Origin: Bryum argenteum
Lineage: Eukaryota > Streptophyta > Bryopsida > Bryales > Bryaceae
NCBI GenBank assembly: GCA_037043015.1
Contig: CM073321.1
Coordinates: 14,443,001 to 14,507,000, forward strand
DNA: 64,000 bases
Direction: 5' to 3'
Numbering within the stretch: the first letter of the stretch is position 1; every line of letters begins with the position of its first letter. Made by a program: the position numbers and the translations under genes. The notes under the pieces are model-generated. The model was not told the origin of the DNA and did no database searches. It saw only the letters and a program-made list of their open reading frames with translations. Shown piece by piece: positions 34,615-45,350 of the stretch.

Positions 34615-36165
34615 ATGAGTAAATCCAAAAAGCACCAGGAGGGAGGGCAAACATGGGATCTTGATGCCCATGAAACATTTGCACCAGACCTTGGTATGCA
34701 ACAACCTAGTGGAAGCGGAGGCCATAGGAGGAAGAGGAGACACCCAAAAGTAGTAGCTCCCGGATTCCCAACAGCAGATTATACTAGGTTTGCGGAAAAA
34801 GCATGCTTGGATTGGTATGAGGAAATGGAGGCTCAATTCTTAGATCACAACTACTTGAAGAATGTTAGCATGGGTAAAGCAAGAGTGGAGAAGAAATTGG
34901 AGGCGGTAATTTTGAAGGCCATGGCGGAATCGGAAGAATTCCAAGATGTGGATTCTCATTTGCAGTACCAGTTGTGGATGGAGAATACAATTGAACAATG
35001 CATTTTCAATGTGAAAGAGTTGTGGAAGAAGCGATTTCGACAGAGGCGTCTAACACAAGAGGAGGACCTGTTTAAATGCAAGATGGATTGGTGGCAACTC
35101 TATGTCCAAAAGCTTAGCAAAAATAAAACCCGAGGGATGTCATGGGAAAAAACCGCTTTGCGCGCCACATTTGAACGAGATACAGGGTCGGGGGTGGTGT
35201 GGATTCCTCAAGACACAACGATAGAAGCTCTATCAGCCCGCGACATGGAGGGAGGCCATGGACTGGTGCGGAAGATGAAGATTGTTGTAGTAGACCACGT
35301 TCCAGGTCATATCGAGTTTGCAGCAAAACTTTCCAAGAATATGAATATTCAGAAGAGGAGGATAGAGACTGCAGCAGAAGCTCTTGTATGTCCTTTGAAT
35401 CATCCAGGAATTATCAAGTTTTGGGCGTTGCATACAAGGACATTCGAGGCTTACTCATATTGGTGGAATGGAGGATCACTACACGAAATGCTGAAGTTGG
35501 ATGAGAAGGTCGGCGACAAACATCTTCACTGATCGAAAGTAAAGGAAGTTCCGAGTCTCACTACACATGAGGCTTTCAGAACTAGCATTTTCCGTCGTCA
35601 TAGGATGAAGTTAGCTTGGGGTTTAGTGTACATCATGAATCTGGTGCATAAGACAGGAGTACTTCACAACGACCTATCCCGCTCAAACATATTATTGCAT
35701 TTCCCAACTATCGGAGAAGACAAGATTTGTATTGGAGTGTGTGACTGGGGGATGGCATCTCTTATAGTAGAACAACAGCCTTCACGTTACGGATACCAGA
35801 CGAAGAAGAAAAAAGACGAAGTTATGGCACGTCGATGGTGGGTGGCGCTCGAGATGTTCTATACTTATGGACCAGAAAGTTCTGATACAAATTTGAACGT
35901 CCAGGAACTTCGACATCCAACCATAGTAGCATCAGATTCGTATGCGGTTGGCAAGCTCATCCAGCTGATTGGTGTGCAAAACGAACTCGACAAAGAATTA
36001 TTCCCGAACTCGACGGTGCGAGAATCATTCCTATGGAAAGTGTTATCACTGACCAGGCATGAATCGGAGAAGAGAATGACCTGTGGGGAGGTGGTGAACC
36101 GCTTGATGGGGAAACCATGTCATATGCTTCCACCGGAGTCTGTATTTAGGGAGGACAATAATTAG
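34615..36165 (+). pseudogene. Protein kinase-like gene of the inner element, one in-frame TGA
   Basis: ATG at 34615 (MSKSKKHQEGGQ). About 516 codons with a single internal stop at codon 306 (35530-35532). A helical N-terminal region (residues 50-200) precedes a kinase domain with AAK (K238), a Glu-rich helix near 251-255, the catalytic loop HNDLSRSNILLHF (D353, N358; HND instead of HRD), and CDWG (D377; DWG instead of DFG). The key Lys, Asp, Asn and Asp are kept, so the ancestor was plausibly active. The family is unrecognised beyond kinase fold. It pairs head-to-head with the WCHI-RING gene across block 8. The outer element carries a homologue at 42713-43950. Confidence 0.82.
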
Positions 36166-36554
36166 TTTATAATATCAGTATATCTTCTTGCAATTCATAG
36201 ACTCCTATGGATGACCAGCTCACGTAATTGAGTGCTCATTTAGCCATGTAATTTACAAATTATACTTGCAATATATACAATCTACTTTTTGGCATATTGT
36301 TCCATTTTTAGTAGATTTTTGCAACTCTTATAATTATGTTCCCTTTTTACACTAGTCACATATGTATGTCACTACATTTTTTGTTACATGAGTTTCAAAC
36401 CTCATGGTTAATGTTAGCCTTTTCTTCAAGGGTTCGTGGATTGTTGTAATTTGTTTCATCTTAAATTCTTAATGCTTCATCTACGTTTGGATAACGCGAA
36501 CGGAAGAATTTTGGGAATGTTGGATAGCAAAATGTACTCGGGGGAAGCCTCCAA
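36166..36554. other. AT-rich 3' flank of the kinase gene
   Basis: No gene seen; likely 3' untranslated region and spacer. Confidence 0.55.
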
Positions 36555-36765
36555 TGCAAGGCGACCCTAGGCGATCACCGGTCCAAGGGCGAAAATAGGC
36601 GACCGCCGGTCCAGCGAGACCGCCGGTCGACCAGGGCGATCGTCGGTCGCTCATGGGCGATTGTCGGTCACTCATGGGCGATCCTCGGTCGCTCATGGGC
36701 GATCGTCGATCGCTCAGGCAATCGCCGGTCCAGCTGAGGGGACCGCCGGTCCAGTCCTACGTGGC
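36555..36765. repeat. GC-rich motif block 9, near the right end of the inner element
   Basis: GGCGACCGCCGGTCCAGC, GACCGCCGGTCGACC and repeated GCTCATGGGCGATCGTCGGTC words, about 190 bases inside the right terminus. It mirrors block 2 at the left end. Confidence 0.88.
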
Positions 36766-36930
36766 GCAGTCGCGCACCGTATTGCTGAGTTGTACACACC
36801 ACGTGGCAGCCACGTAGGATGCAACGTGGACAGGGTAAATCAAGGGTAAAAAAAAGATTCTATAGATTCTATTAGACAATTCTGAGGCTCAATGTCTGTC
36901 TGACATGTCGTGTTTGTCTGACGTCTGACA

Positions 36931-36959
36931 GTGTCTAATAAGACAACCCTGACCTCAAG
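36931..36959. repeat. Right terminal inverted repeat and target duplication of the inner element
   Basis: The terminal repeat is 36931-36951, ending AGACAACCCTG. The 8-bp flank ACCTCAAG is 36952-36959. Confidence 0.93.
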
Positions 36960-37009
36960 GTCTCTTCAGAATCAACCTCCATCTTTGTGTTATCGGTCTC
37001 CGTCGCCAT
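36952..37009 (-). pseudogene. First codons of the outer WCHI-RING gene, separated by the inner element
   Basis: ATG at 37009 (MATETDNTKMEVDSEETL). The frame runs into the insertion and continues at 6907 once the inner element and one target copy are removed. A GATAAAAGG box at about 37203-37211 and block 10 lie upstream. Confidence 0.8.
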
Positions 37010-37229
37010 GAAGAATAGGGAGTATTTAAAATACCCCAAAGATATCTCAGGTACCCAAAAATTCGATGCAGGAGCTGCAAGTATCGCGCTCACTTCTCCT
37101 CGCCACCACAAATGCACCACATGAGAAGCTAATGCCCACGGTTGCAGCCCTGTTGAGGTGGATGGATTCGAGAAGAAGTGAGGGGAAATGAGGCCCAAGG
37201 GCCTTTTATCCCCTAAGTTTACCAACCCC

Positions 37230-37420
37230 AGAGACCGGCCGCACGAACCGGTCGCTCGGCCAATCACGGCCGCGACCGATGCTCGCCAGCCGGTCCGGCC
37301 GACGGATCCTAGTCGGTTGATGCGGGCGACTGATCATGGGTGGCCGATCCAGGCCGCTTGATCTCGCCGACCAATGACGGCCGACCGATCTAGGCGGCCG
37401 CTCTGGCGGGCCACACCGGG
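37230..37420. repeat. GC-rich motif block 10 (outer-element type)
   Basis: GACCGGCCGC, ACCGGTCGCTCGGCC and CGACCGATC words, like blocks 1, 11 and 12 and unlike the GACCGCCGGTC blocks of the inner element. Confidence 0.85.
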
Positions 37421-39929
37421 TTTTTTTTAAATTTTTTTAATTTTTTTTTTTTTTTAAAAGTGTATTCCTGAAATCTTACAAAATTTCATAGGATCCTATT
37501 TGATCCCTCAAAGATTTTTGTTATTAGATTCCCAGTGATTATTACACAATGAAAAAAGGAATCTCATGTTGATTTCTGAAATGCTATATATTCTTTATTC
37601 ACAAATACATCTTCACTTTAAATTTTGAGATAAAAACCATTTCGAGTCTACTCTATAAAGTATAAATCTTTACAAATTCAGAGATGTTTCGTACATAAGG
37701 CATACATTTGGGTCCAAACACATTCCTTCTTCTCTAGTTTCCTTTTGTAAATTAATTGGCAATTTTCATCATTCCAAGGCAATGCTCTCTAGCATTAAGT
37801 TTCATTGAACATTCTTTTTGGTACAACGGTAATATTGAGATAAATTTGAAGGGCTTTATAGTTGGAGATTTCATACTTGCATTAGCTTTCTTATATGAAT
37901 TTTCACTTCAATTTGAAAATGATGAATCTTCGTAAATTCTCTTGTGTACTAATACATTATGAACTCGCATTCTATGAGGCTTTATGAATCAAACTTTGAG
38001 CCACATGACCTACAACTGTAAGTCTATTACAATATTGCATGGTTGAGAATGTAAATTGAGTATCCCCATTTAAATATAGGACTCTTATTTTGGAAACGTG
38101 TCAATCGGTTAAAAATAGGCTCTGAGATTGAAGAGGCTAGAATCTTAGATCCAATGTTGAATGTTGAAAATTGTACCAATATTTTCCTTGCAATAAACTC
38201 GTGATTTATTCCATGTCAATAACATCTTCAATCAAAAATAATAAATACAGAATAGATGCTTCTGCAAATAATAACTATGCGATGTAGAAAAGTGCAATTG
38301 TTATTCATTTAAAATATAATTGAGAACCAAACCATACATACACGAATCCATTATTTTCCTTCCACACACAATTGTGTTTGCAAAGCTTCAGAACTCCAAA
38401 ACTAGAATTAAAAAGAACTTTATCCCAAATCCCCAAGACCCTAAATCCTAAACCGTAGAGGCCTAGATCGTAGTTCATAAATCCTAAACTATAAACCTTA
38501 AATACTATCCACAAGCGATTTTATCCAAGAGATACTCCAAATGAAGAAGTGATGGCTCTTCAAAATATTCTATTCTCAAATCAATCAATTGAAGTTTCCA
38601 ATATAAGAATAATCAATTTGATTTAACACAAAATCTTTGTACTATACGTGTACAAGATCAAATATGATTAAAACTTTATAAGTTGATGCCATTATTGCCA
38701 TATGTTAAAAACTTATAGGGTGGAATATTTTCATAAATTTATTTGTCTCCTTTTTTACTTCTCTTTATTTATGATCGCAAAATAGAAAATAATAGAAACG
38801 TATGTCTATTACCTTTGTAAGAGGTAATTAAATAATTATTCAAATAAATACAATAAGAAAAATGCTACAAATAATTATTTAAAAAGAATATGTGCAAATT
38901 AAGTACAATTATATGTACTACAATATAAATATACTCCTAGCTTAGTTCAAGGGTGTCAAACAAAAATAGCCAATAATAGAATGAGTTGTTTAAGCACAGT
39001 GTCTTTTAATAATAAGTACTACTAAATTAGATACACAACAATGGAGTAATTTCCAGATGCACATCAAATAATAAAGACCATGAAATGTGGACAAGTTAAG
39101 GCCTAAATAGGAAGTCTAAATATTGACTCCTACGGTAATACCAAAGTTATGAAAACTAATTGCTCACACATGCTCACCTACATTTGATATATACTTAGAT
39201 CTCTCCAATGTTAGACATAACTATACTCTCATCAAGGAATAGCTAAAAAATTTGGAACGTGATATGAGAGGATTTAGGGCCACTTCAAAGTACACATTAG
39301 AGGCCAAGCCATTAATGAGGGCCGATACATGGCAAAATCTCGTTGTAAAAATGGATCAATTTTTGACAAAAGTTGGAAGATACAAGAAATGAATGTCAAT
39401 TCATGGCCTTAAAGCCTTTTCTTGATTTGAATTAAGAAAGAATATTTTTTAAAAATAGAATCAATGTGAACAAATCAATAACATCGACTCTAGCTAATAA
39501 TAAGAATTGGCCCCATGGACTTCGCTTTCCTTCTAGATATGGGCACCAATTCCCAAGAGCTTCTTAAATAGGGAAATTGGCCCCACTATATTGATTGTTA
39601 AATGTCTTGTCCAATTCAAGCCAATTGGGCATAACAATTCTAAAAGTAAGTGAATTGGCACAGAGATTTGTTGGCCTTCACTCCCCTTGTAAAGAGTCCC
39701 TTATTATACATTTATTTAAAGCCCCAAATATCTTTGTCATAAACAATCTTGATTTTGACAAAGAGATCTTCCCAACATTTCTTGCCCTGATTTAGACGCC
39801 ACGTGGACCATATAGGCTAAATTTAGTACTTTTCAAAATGCGAATATCCAATGCAAGGAAGTGATTAAAGTTGTGGAAACAGGGAGTTTTAAGGAGAGGT
39901 AAGAAGAGGAGGGGGAAGGAGGTACGCGG
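37421..39929. other. 2.5-kb AT-rich stretch without a gene
   Basis: Begins with T-rich runs (37421-37456). A few degenerate CCCTAAA-like words (38439-38500) resemble plant telomere units but are too few to count. Nothing else recognised. Confidence 0.6.
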
Positions 39930-40190
39930 AGTGACCAACCGACCGGTCGCCCGAGGAACCTCGTTGGTCGCCAGGGCAATTGGCGGTCGCCGGGTCGGTC
40001 GCCTGGCCAGTTGCCGGTTGCAGAGTTGGTCGGCAGATCGGTCCCCGGCCGCTTGGATCGGTCGGCGGGCATCAGCGGCCCAGATCGACCGATCAACCGC
40101 GCCATCGGGCGGCCGAGATCGGCCGATCGATCGTGCGGCCCCGATCGGTCGTACAGATCGATCGAGGCCGCTGGATCGGTGATGTGACGG
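39930..40190. repeat. GC-rich motif block 11 (outer-element type)
   Basis: GACCGGTCGCC, GATCGGTCGGC, GATCGACCGATC and CGGCCGAGATCGGCC words upstream of the WCHI gene at 40468. Confidence 0.87.
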
Positions 40191-40251
40191 CTGCCGTATG
40201 GGATCGGACGGCTCGTGTGAGCTGGCGAATGGCGTCCGATTCTCCGGACGG

Positions 40252-40260
40252 CATAAATAA
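40252..40260 (+). promoter_or_regulatory. TATA-like box of WCHI gene F
   Basis: GCATAAATAAG after block 11, about 215 bases upstream of the ATG at 40468. Confidence 0.55.
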
Positions 40261-40467
40261 GAGGGGAGGGGCTCATTCTCCTTCACTCTGGTGAACGGGC
40301 TGTACATTGGGGCATTTTTTGAAGCTTCATCGACTGCGTTCCTCAGGGTCCTCGTGGGTCACCCACGCCCACGCTGTGCGACCTTTTCGTTGCTGAGAAT
40401 AACGCCGAAGTTTTCACGTTCGAGGGGCGAGCCCAAGTCTCCAGGACCGAAGGGCGACCCTGCAAAA

Positions 40468-41555
40468 ATGGATTGGGAAGCATGGAGTGACCCAAACTGC
40501 GTTGCAGAGTCGGGTTGGCGAGAGGAGAGGGCAGACATTTGGAATTGCACCATGTGCTAGAAGTACGTGAAGATGTATCACATAATGAAGTTATGGCCGC
40601 GTCACGAAGCACAAAAATATGGTCCTCGGCGTTAAGGCCTAGTGAAGAGTTGCAAGAACAACCATTTTGCGCATCGATATCATGAAATCACCATTGCGGT
40701 TGGAATTAAGAATACAAGGTCAGAGCTGATGTTGTATTCTACCATGGCCATGGTTTGGGTTGAAATAGTCCTTCACAAGGATATTGACTGGACCACTGTG
40801 ATAGGTTTGAACATGCATTTATTGGATCGCAGCAACCGATTCATTTCAACGAATTGGATGGGACCAAGCGAATGTTATACGACTTATTCAGAACGTTCAG
40901 TTGATATGGATGCCCAACTTCAACAACATGGAACTCCAAGGAGATATGGGTCACCACCCAAGATACAAACCATGACAATCGTCTGGCACCAGTATCCTTT
41001 GGCACATGAAGTGAGGGGTATTACCATGGTAATCACCAATTCGGTACTCCTGTGGGTTATATGCCACCCCATCAGCAAGATATGTACGGAGTCGAACGCG
41101 AATACGGTAGAGGTAAATCTAGTTTGAACTACCTATCTCCAATGTATACAGGAGGTACACATGGTTTAGGAGGTGAGCAGGGTAGCAGATCCAATGTTCA
41201 AGGCAACTCAAGCTCAACTCATCCTATAAACCCATACAATCGTGAGAACCAATACGGTACAGCATTCGGAAGTCCCTATTACCGTAGGCCATCACACCCG
41301 AGGGTTAAATACGAGTATGGAGGCCAATATGATAGAAGATCAGACATTGTTGGCTATATAAATTATGGATATGGTCAGAATGCATTCGGGAGTAACGACA
41401 TACCTTCAGCACCTTTCCTATCTCGTGAGGAAGAAGAGGCGAGGTTCCAACGAGATCTACAACAAGCCACATTACTAACTCAGCAGGAATACATTGAACA
41501 ACTTGAAGGTGAAAGGAACTTTAGGCAAACAAATTTGTTTGGAGAATCGTCTTGA
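40468..41555 (+). pseudogene. WCHI-family gene F with a Tyr/Gly/Asn/Gln-rich tail
   Basis: ATG at 40468 (MDWEAWSDPNCVAESGW). The domain reads IWNCTMC, a TAG, KYVKMYHIMKLWPRH, further stops near 40635, then MVWVEIVL and DIDWTTV. This is closest to the outer WCHI-RING gene (ESGW, KYVKMYHI) and not to the inner-element copies. After a frame change near 41050 the tail (YMPPHQQDMYGVEREYGRG, many Tyr, Gly, Asn, Ser, Gln) resembles prion-like low-complexity sequence. It ends with a Glu/Gln-rich segment at 41555. It converges with the kinase gene at 42713. Confidence 0.65.
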
Positions 41556-42712
41556 GGACCACGTACATACGGAGCTGCACCAAGTCGTAAACAAGATGAT
41601 GTAGACTCAGATGAAGAATGAGTGTATCATCATACATAGTGCCATTATAGTAAAGGTTATGTAGTTTTTTGTAGGAGATGATGCCTACTAACATCATTAT
41701 CGCCTTGCAAGGGGCCAATTTTGAAGATCTTGAAATCTATATTTTGTTTATGAATGGTTATCCGAATGTATGACCATATCAATGATATCATATATTAATA
41801 TTTTATGCAATTTGATAATTTTAAGGGATTTTATCGAAATGTCTTGTATTTTTACTATGAGTGCACTTGGCGGTGATAATTTCTTTTGTTTGGCTGTAAG
41901 CCTCTTTTCACGTTCTCACCTAACATGTGCTAAGTTCCTTAATTTACACAAAAAATGCCATAGGTAAGAAAAGTCATAGTATGCTTGATTTTACTTTGGA
42001 CAAACCATTAATAATGCAACTATGCAAGGTTGATGTAATGAAAAAGTTTCATAGTTCATTATATATCCTCAAATATCGGTCGTGCATGTTTGAAGATATT
42101 TTTATTGAAGGTATTAAGTTGGGTACATCTTTGGAATTGGGTACATGTTGCGATGGTGAGATGTAAATTATAGACTTTTTTAGCTTGAACACTAATGGCA
42201 AATAACAACATACTTGTGAGAATTGTTAGAAATGATTTTATGCAATACTGTAGAAAGCCATGCATGTGTTTTGAATTTGTTTTACGGAAATTACGGAAGA
42301 GAAGTTACTAAGGAGTGCAAAACTAGATACTTCTAACTAATGGAGCCATATGTTAATCTGTAAACCAAAATAACAAACAATGGAGAAGAAGTCATTCATT
42401 GCAAGGTATATCAAAACAAGAATGTACTTAAAGTACCTACATATAAAAGACATGTAATACATTTGAGTCCAAAAAACTGCCTACATCTACATTAGGACTT
42501 CAATGAAGAATCTGAAGAGCTAATAAAGGCGCAAGAACTACAACAGATGTGCGATACTAATTTACTATTCATACTTAGTGCAAAAATGATCATTCGGCAT
42601 CGGCCAATGGAATGATTCCATGAAGCGGTTGACAACGTGGGTCAACGTATAGTTTGCATCCACCACCATCTCCAAGTATTGGTCAAAAGCATTTGCCAAG
42701 TCTTGATTTGAT
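41556..42712. other. AT-rich spacer between convergent genes
   Basis: No gene or repeat recognised; probable 3' ends of gene F and the kinase gene. Confidence 0.55.
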
Positions 42713-43950
42713 TACCGGTCAGGCCCTGTTGGATGTTGCAAATTCTCGTAGGCCGTCGACATGGTCTTCTTGAGAATTCGTTGTGCTATCTGTGCCGTAG
42801 CAAACTCCTCCAAAGCTCTATCAAAGAAGCGAATAACGTCAATGTCATCACTCTCTCTGTACAAGTACGCCACCCGAGGATCCACCCAATATCGTGCTCA
42901 TAGAGTATCAATTCTCTCTTCGGGTTTCGTGAACGTGTACAAGGACCTCATTTTATCATCTATGCTCGTGGTTAACCCCCTATCGCATACACCAAGATAC
43001 ACTTGTGATTCATCTTGAGAGAAGTGAAGAAGTATGTTGTCTGGTGACACATCGTTGTGGAGGTAGTTCATCCGGTGGACTTCACTCATGATATACACTA
43101 AAGCCCAAGCAAACTCAGTTCGTTTTTTGCGAAACCGAACCAACTGCCAAGCTCGAATAAACTCATCATCGGAATGAGGTGTGAGTACGACATCTTCATT
43201 AACATCACCTCCATACTTTGCATCAAGGGCCAACATCGATCCAACCGTCCCGCCATTCCACCAATACGTATAGCCTTGGAACTTATTTGAATGAATGGCT
43301 ATAAAACAAATAACACTTGGATGCTCTATCCTCACGGCAAACGCCTCATTCTGATGCTCCACCTTGGCCAAGTCTGGTCGTGTCACTGCATGGTTGAGAG
43401 TCTTTGCAGCAAATTCCCAGTACTCTTCAATGACCGCAACCCCTCTTATGTGAACTTTGGAAATTGTGCCATAACCACCTCTTAGACTCTTCTTCTCAAG
43501 TTTGATGATACGGACCACTATCAAATTATTCATGCGATATTGCTCGACTAACTTTCCTTCCTCCGTGTTCCACCATTTTATGGAGCCACGCCGGTTTTGA
43601 TTATTAAAATACGGCCTCATCGCCTATTGAAAAGCCTCTGCCTCCAATACCACATTCCTAAACTCCACATTATCCGCTTGATCCGTTTTCCTGGTACTTC
43701 TTCAATATGTCCACATCGTTCTATAGAACATCGATTAATCTATCGTCCAACCACTCTGTAACTCTACGCTTATGAGTCTCCGGTCTCCACACCAGATTTT
43801 AGAGCGCTTCCATCATGAGGGCCGTCATGTCCTCTTTGAATTTGGTAGGGGCTTCTTCTTTGTATCTCATGTATTTGCTGAACAAACGTGAAAGACTGTT
43901 GGCCTCATAAAATTTTACAATTAAATTCTCCTGAATAAAGTTCTTGCACT
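42713..43950 (-). pseudogene. Protein kinase-like gene of the outer element
   Basis: Minus strand, ending at 42713. The open kinase part (43620-42898) has SLRGGYGTISKV (glycine loop), WEFAAKTL (Lys), YLHNDVSPDNILLHF (catalytic loop, HND) and GVCDRG (DRG in place of DFG). A TGA at about 42898 is followed by an in-frame tail (ARYWVDPRVAYLYRES) to GPDR. Upstream, in broken frames, lies an N-terminal helical region (IQENLIVKFYEANSLSRLF near 43920) that corresponds to that of the kinase at 34615. Block 12 lies further upstream, near the right end of the element. Confidence 0.8.
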
Positions 43951-44154
43951 TATTCGATGAGTGCTCCCTACGCTCATGATGAAAAAACGCCGAAGCCCTC
44001 CGGCCTCGATTCCTCCACTGCCCCCAACCCCATGCTTTGGCACCTTTTTGAAAAAAAAATTGAAAATCTCCCCCCTTACAAACAGAAAGACTTCTTTCCT
44101 CCCCAGGATAAAAAGCCAGTAAATGAAAATTAAAAAATTTCCAACCTACATGGC

Positions 44155-44505
44155 CGACCGGCTGACCTAGATCTGACGGTCGCTGGCCGATCGGCCCGAC
44201 TGATCGGACGGCCGGCGCCGATCGCCCAGCCGCGACCAATCGGACGTCCGCGATCGATCGGACGGCCGACGCCGACTGCGATCGATTGGACAGCCGCGAC
44301 CGATCGGACGGCCGACGCCGACCGCGATCGATTGGACAGCCGCGACCGATTGGACGGCCACGACCGATTGGACGGCCGACACATACCGCGACCGATTGGA
44401 TGGCCGACCCCGAACGCGACCGATCGGACGACCGCAATCCGTCGGCTACGACCGATCCGACGCCGTCGGCTGTGGCCGATCGGATGGTCGTGGGCCGCCC
44501 AATCC
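44155..44505. repeat. GC-rich motif block 12 (outer-element type)
   Basis: Regular CGACCGATTGGACGGCC and GCGACCGATCGGACGGCC units of about 17-18 bp, or double that, near the right end of the outer element. Overlapping frames here are artefacts. Confidence 0.9.
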
Positions 44506-44682
44506 AATCAATGGTAACCACCTAAACTCACAACAACACTTTCAAGAGCTAAGATGCGACCTCCAATACGATCTAACGGTTAATAAATTTACTACTGTCA
44601 TAGTAATTCCGATTTACCCCCTGGACGGACGTCCGGATGTCCGACCAAAAAAACTCAAAAGGCGTCCATATTGACATTCGTG

Positions 44683-45350
44683 GCTGGGAGCGGAAGATAG
44701 AAGAAGACAAGAACCGCAAGACGAAAGTAAAGAAGCAAAGGAAATTTTACAAGATTCTCTTAGATCCCACACAACATGCTTTTCCTGGGTGGGAGACAGT
44801 AGAGGGACCGTGGTCCCTGAAGAATGCTAAGTCGTACATTGTTTGGTGCCACATCGGTCATTTGTCTCCACAGTATCGTCACGACTTTCATTGTCGCTCG
44901 AATAGTGCAAATTTGCACTATTGCAATCTCGATGAATGTGTGCAACGATGTATTGAAGTGTAGAGGCTCCTCTACGGCGAGAAGCACGTGCTAAGAAACG
45001 AGGTTTCGTATAACATACTACAAATGGTGTACTCAGAGATAATTTTGGAGAGGAAGGTGGATCAAAAGACGTTAAAAAGAACACCTCAAACTACAAAGCC
45101 AACAAAAACCCACATTCTATGAGCTCCTTTTCGATCGGAGAACCCACGAGAAGGTCTTACAACGCCTAGGGGTTACATAGGAGGAGCCCCTGATGAGGAC
45201 ATAGTTTGGTTGGATTCAGAAAAAGAAAGGAGCAAAAGGCTCAAAGTGGATGAAGAGGAGCCGAACCTAACCATGGATGAAGATGAAGCACATTTGAATG
45301 AAGGGGGGCCAAGCCAAGTTTACGATGAACGGGGCTCAAGCCAAGAATGA
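44683..45350 (+). pseudogene. WCHI-family gene B, remainder of the level-0 gene
   Basis: Continues the gene started at 1-206. Landmarks are KILLDPTQHAFPGWETVEG, PWSLKN, YIVWCHIGHL, PQYRHDFH, ANLHYCNLDE, QRCIEV, then a TAG where gene A has Trp. MVYSEIIL and a TGA (CGA in gene A) follow, then an acidic tail to 45350. Collinear with gene A at 15287-15883 throughout. The flank copy GCTGGGAG (44683-44690) marks the outer-element insertion. Confidence 0.82.

Larger units (their letters stand above)
6916..36951. mobile_element. Inner giant hAT-like element (level 2), about 30 kb including later insertions
   Basis: The termini form a perfect 21-bp inverted repeat, starting CAGGGTTGTCTTATTAGAC at 6916 and ending in its reverse complement at 36951. 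They are flanked by identical 8-bp copies ACCTCAAG (6908-6915, 36952-36959). CAGGG ends plus an 8-bp duplication are hAT hallmarks. Removing the element and one flank copy joins the reading frame of the RING gene from its ATG at 37009 into 6907 and beyond. GC-rich blocks lie 0.2 kb inside both ends. Contents are a deleted hAT transposase, four WCHI genes (one with RING-H2) and a kinase. Without the two gypsy elements and the 3.3-kb insertion it is about 16 kb. It lacks a complete transposase gene, so it would need help in trans. Confidence 0.93.
207..44682. mobile_element. Outer giant hAT-like element (level 1), about 14.4 kb without the nested inner element
   Basis: The left end begins CAGGGATGTCA at 207 and the right end reads TGACATTCGTG at 44672-44682, so the termini match at 9 of 11 positions as an inverted repeat. 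Both ends have a subterminal GGACGTCCGGAC-like segment (222-235 and about 44626-44640). The flanks are GCCGGGAG (199-206) and GCTGGGAG (44683-44690), an 8-bp target duplication with one mismatch, the length typical of hAT elements. The intact paralogue at 15866-15883 reads straight through this point, so it acts as an empty site. Genes inside are a hAT transposase, two WCHI genes (one with RING-H2) and a kinase, arranged as two convergent pairs, each pair between GC-rich blocks. All are decayed. Confidence 0.75.

Noticed and set aside
38437-38510. Telomere-like CCCTAAA words
   Set aside because: Only a few degenerate copies in an AT-rich stretch; chance is sufficient.
207-44682. Endogenous giant virus or Polinton-type element (kinase, RING and transposase together)
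   Set aside because: No capsid, packaging ATPase, family B polymerase or protein-primed replication gene was seen, and the termini are hAT-like.
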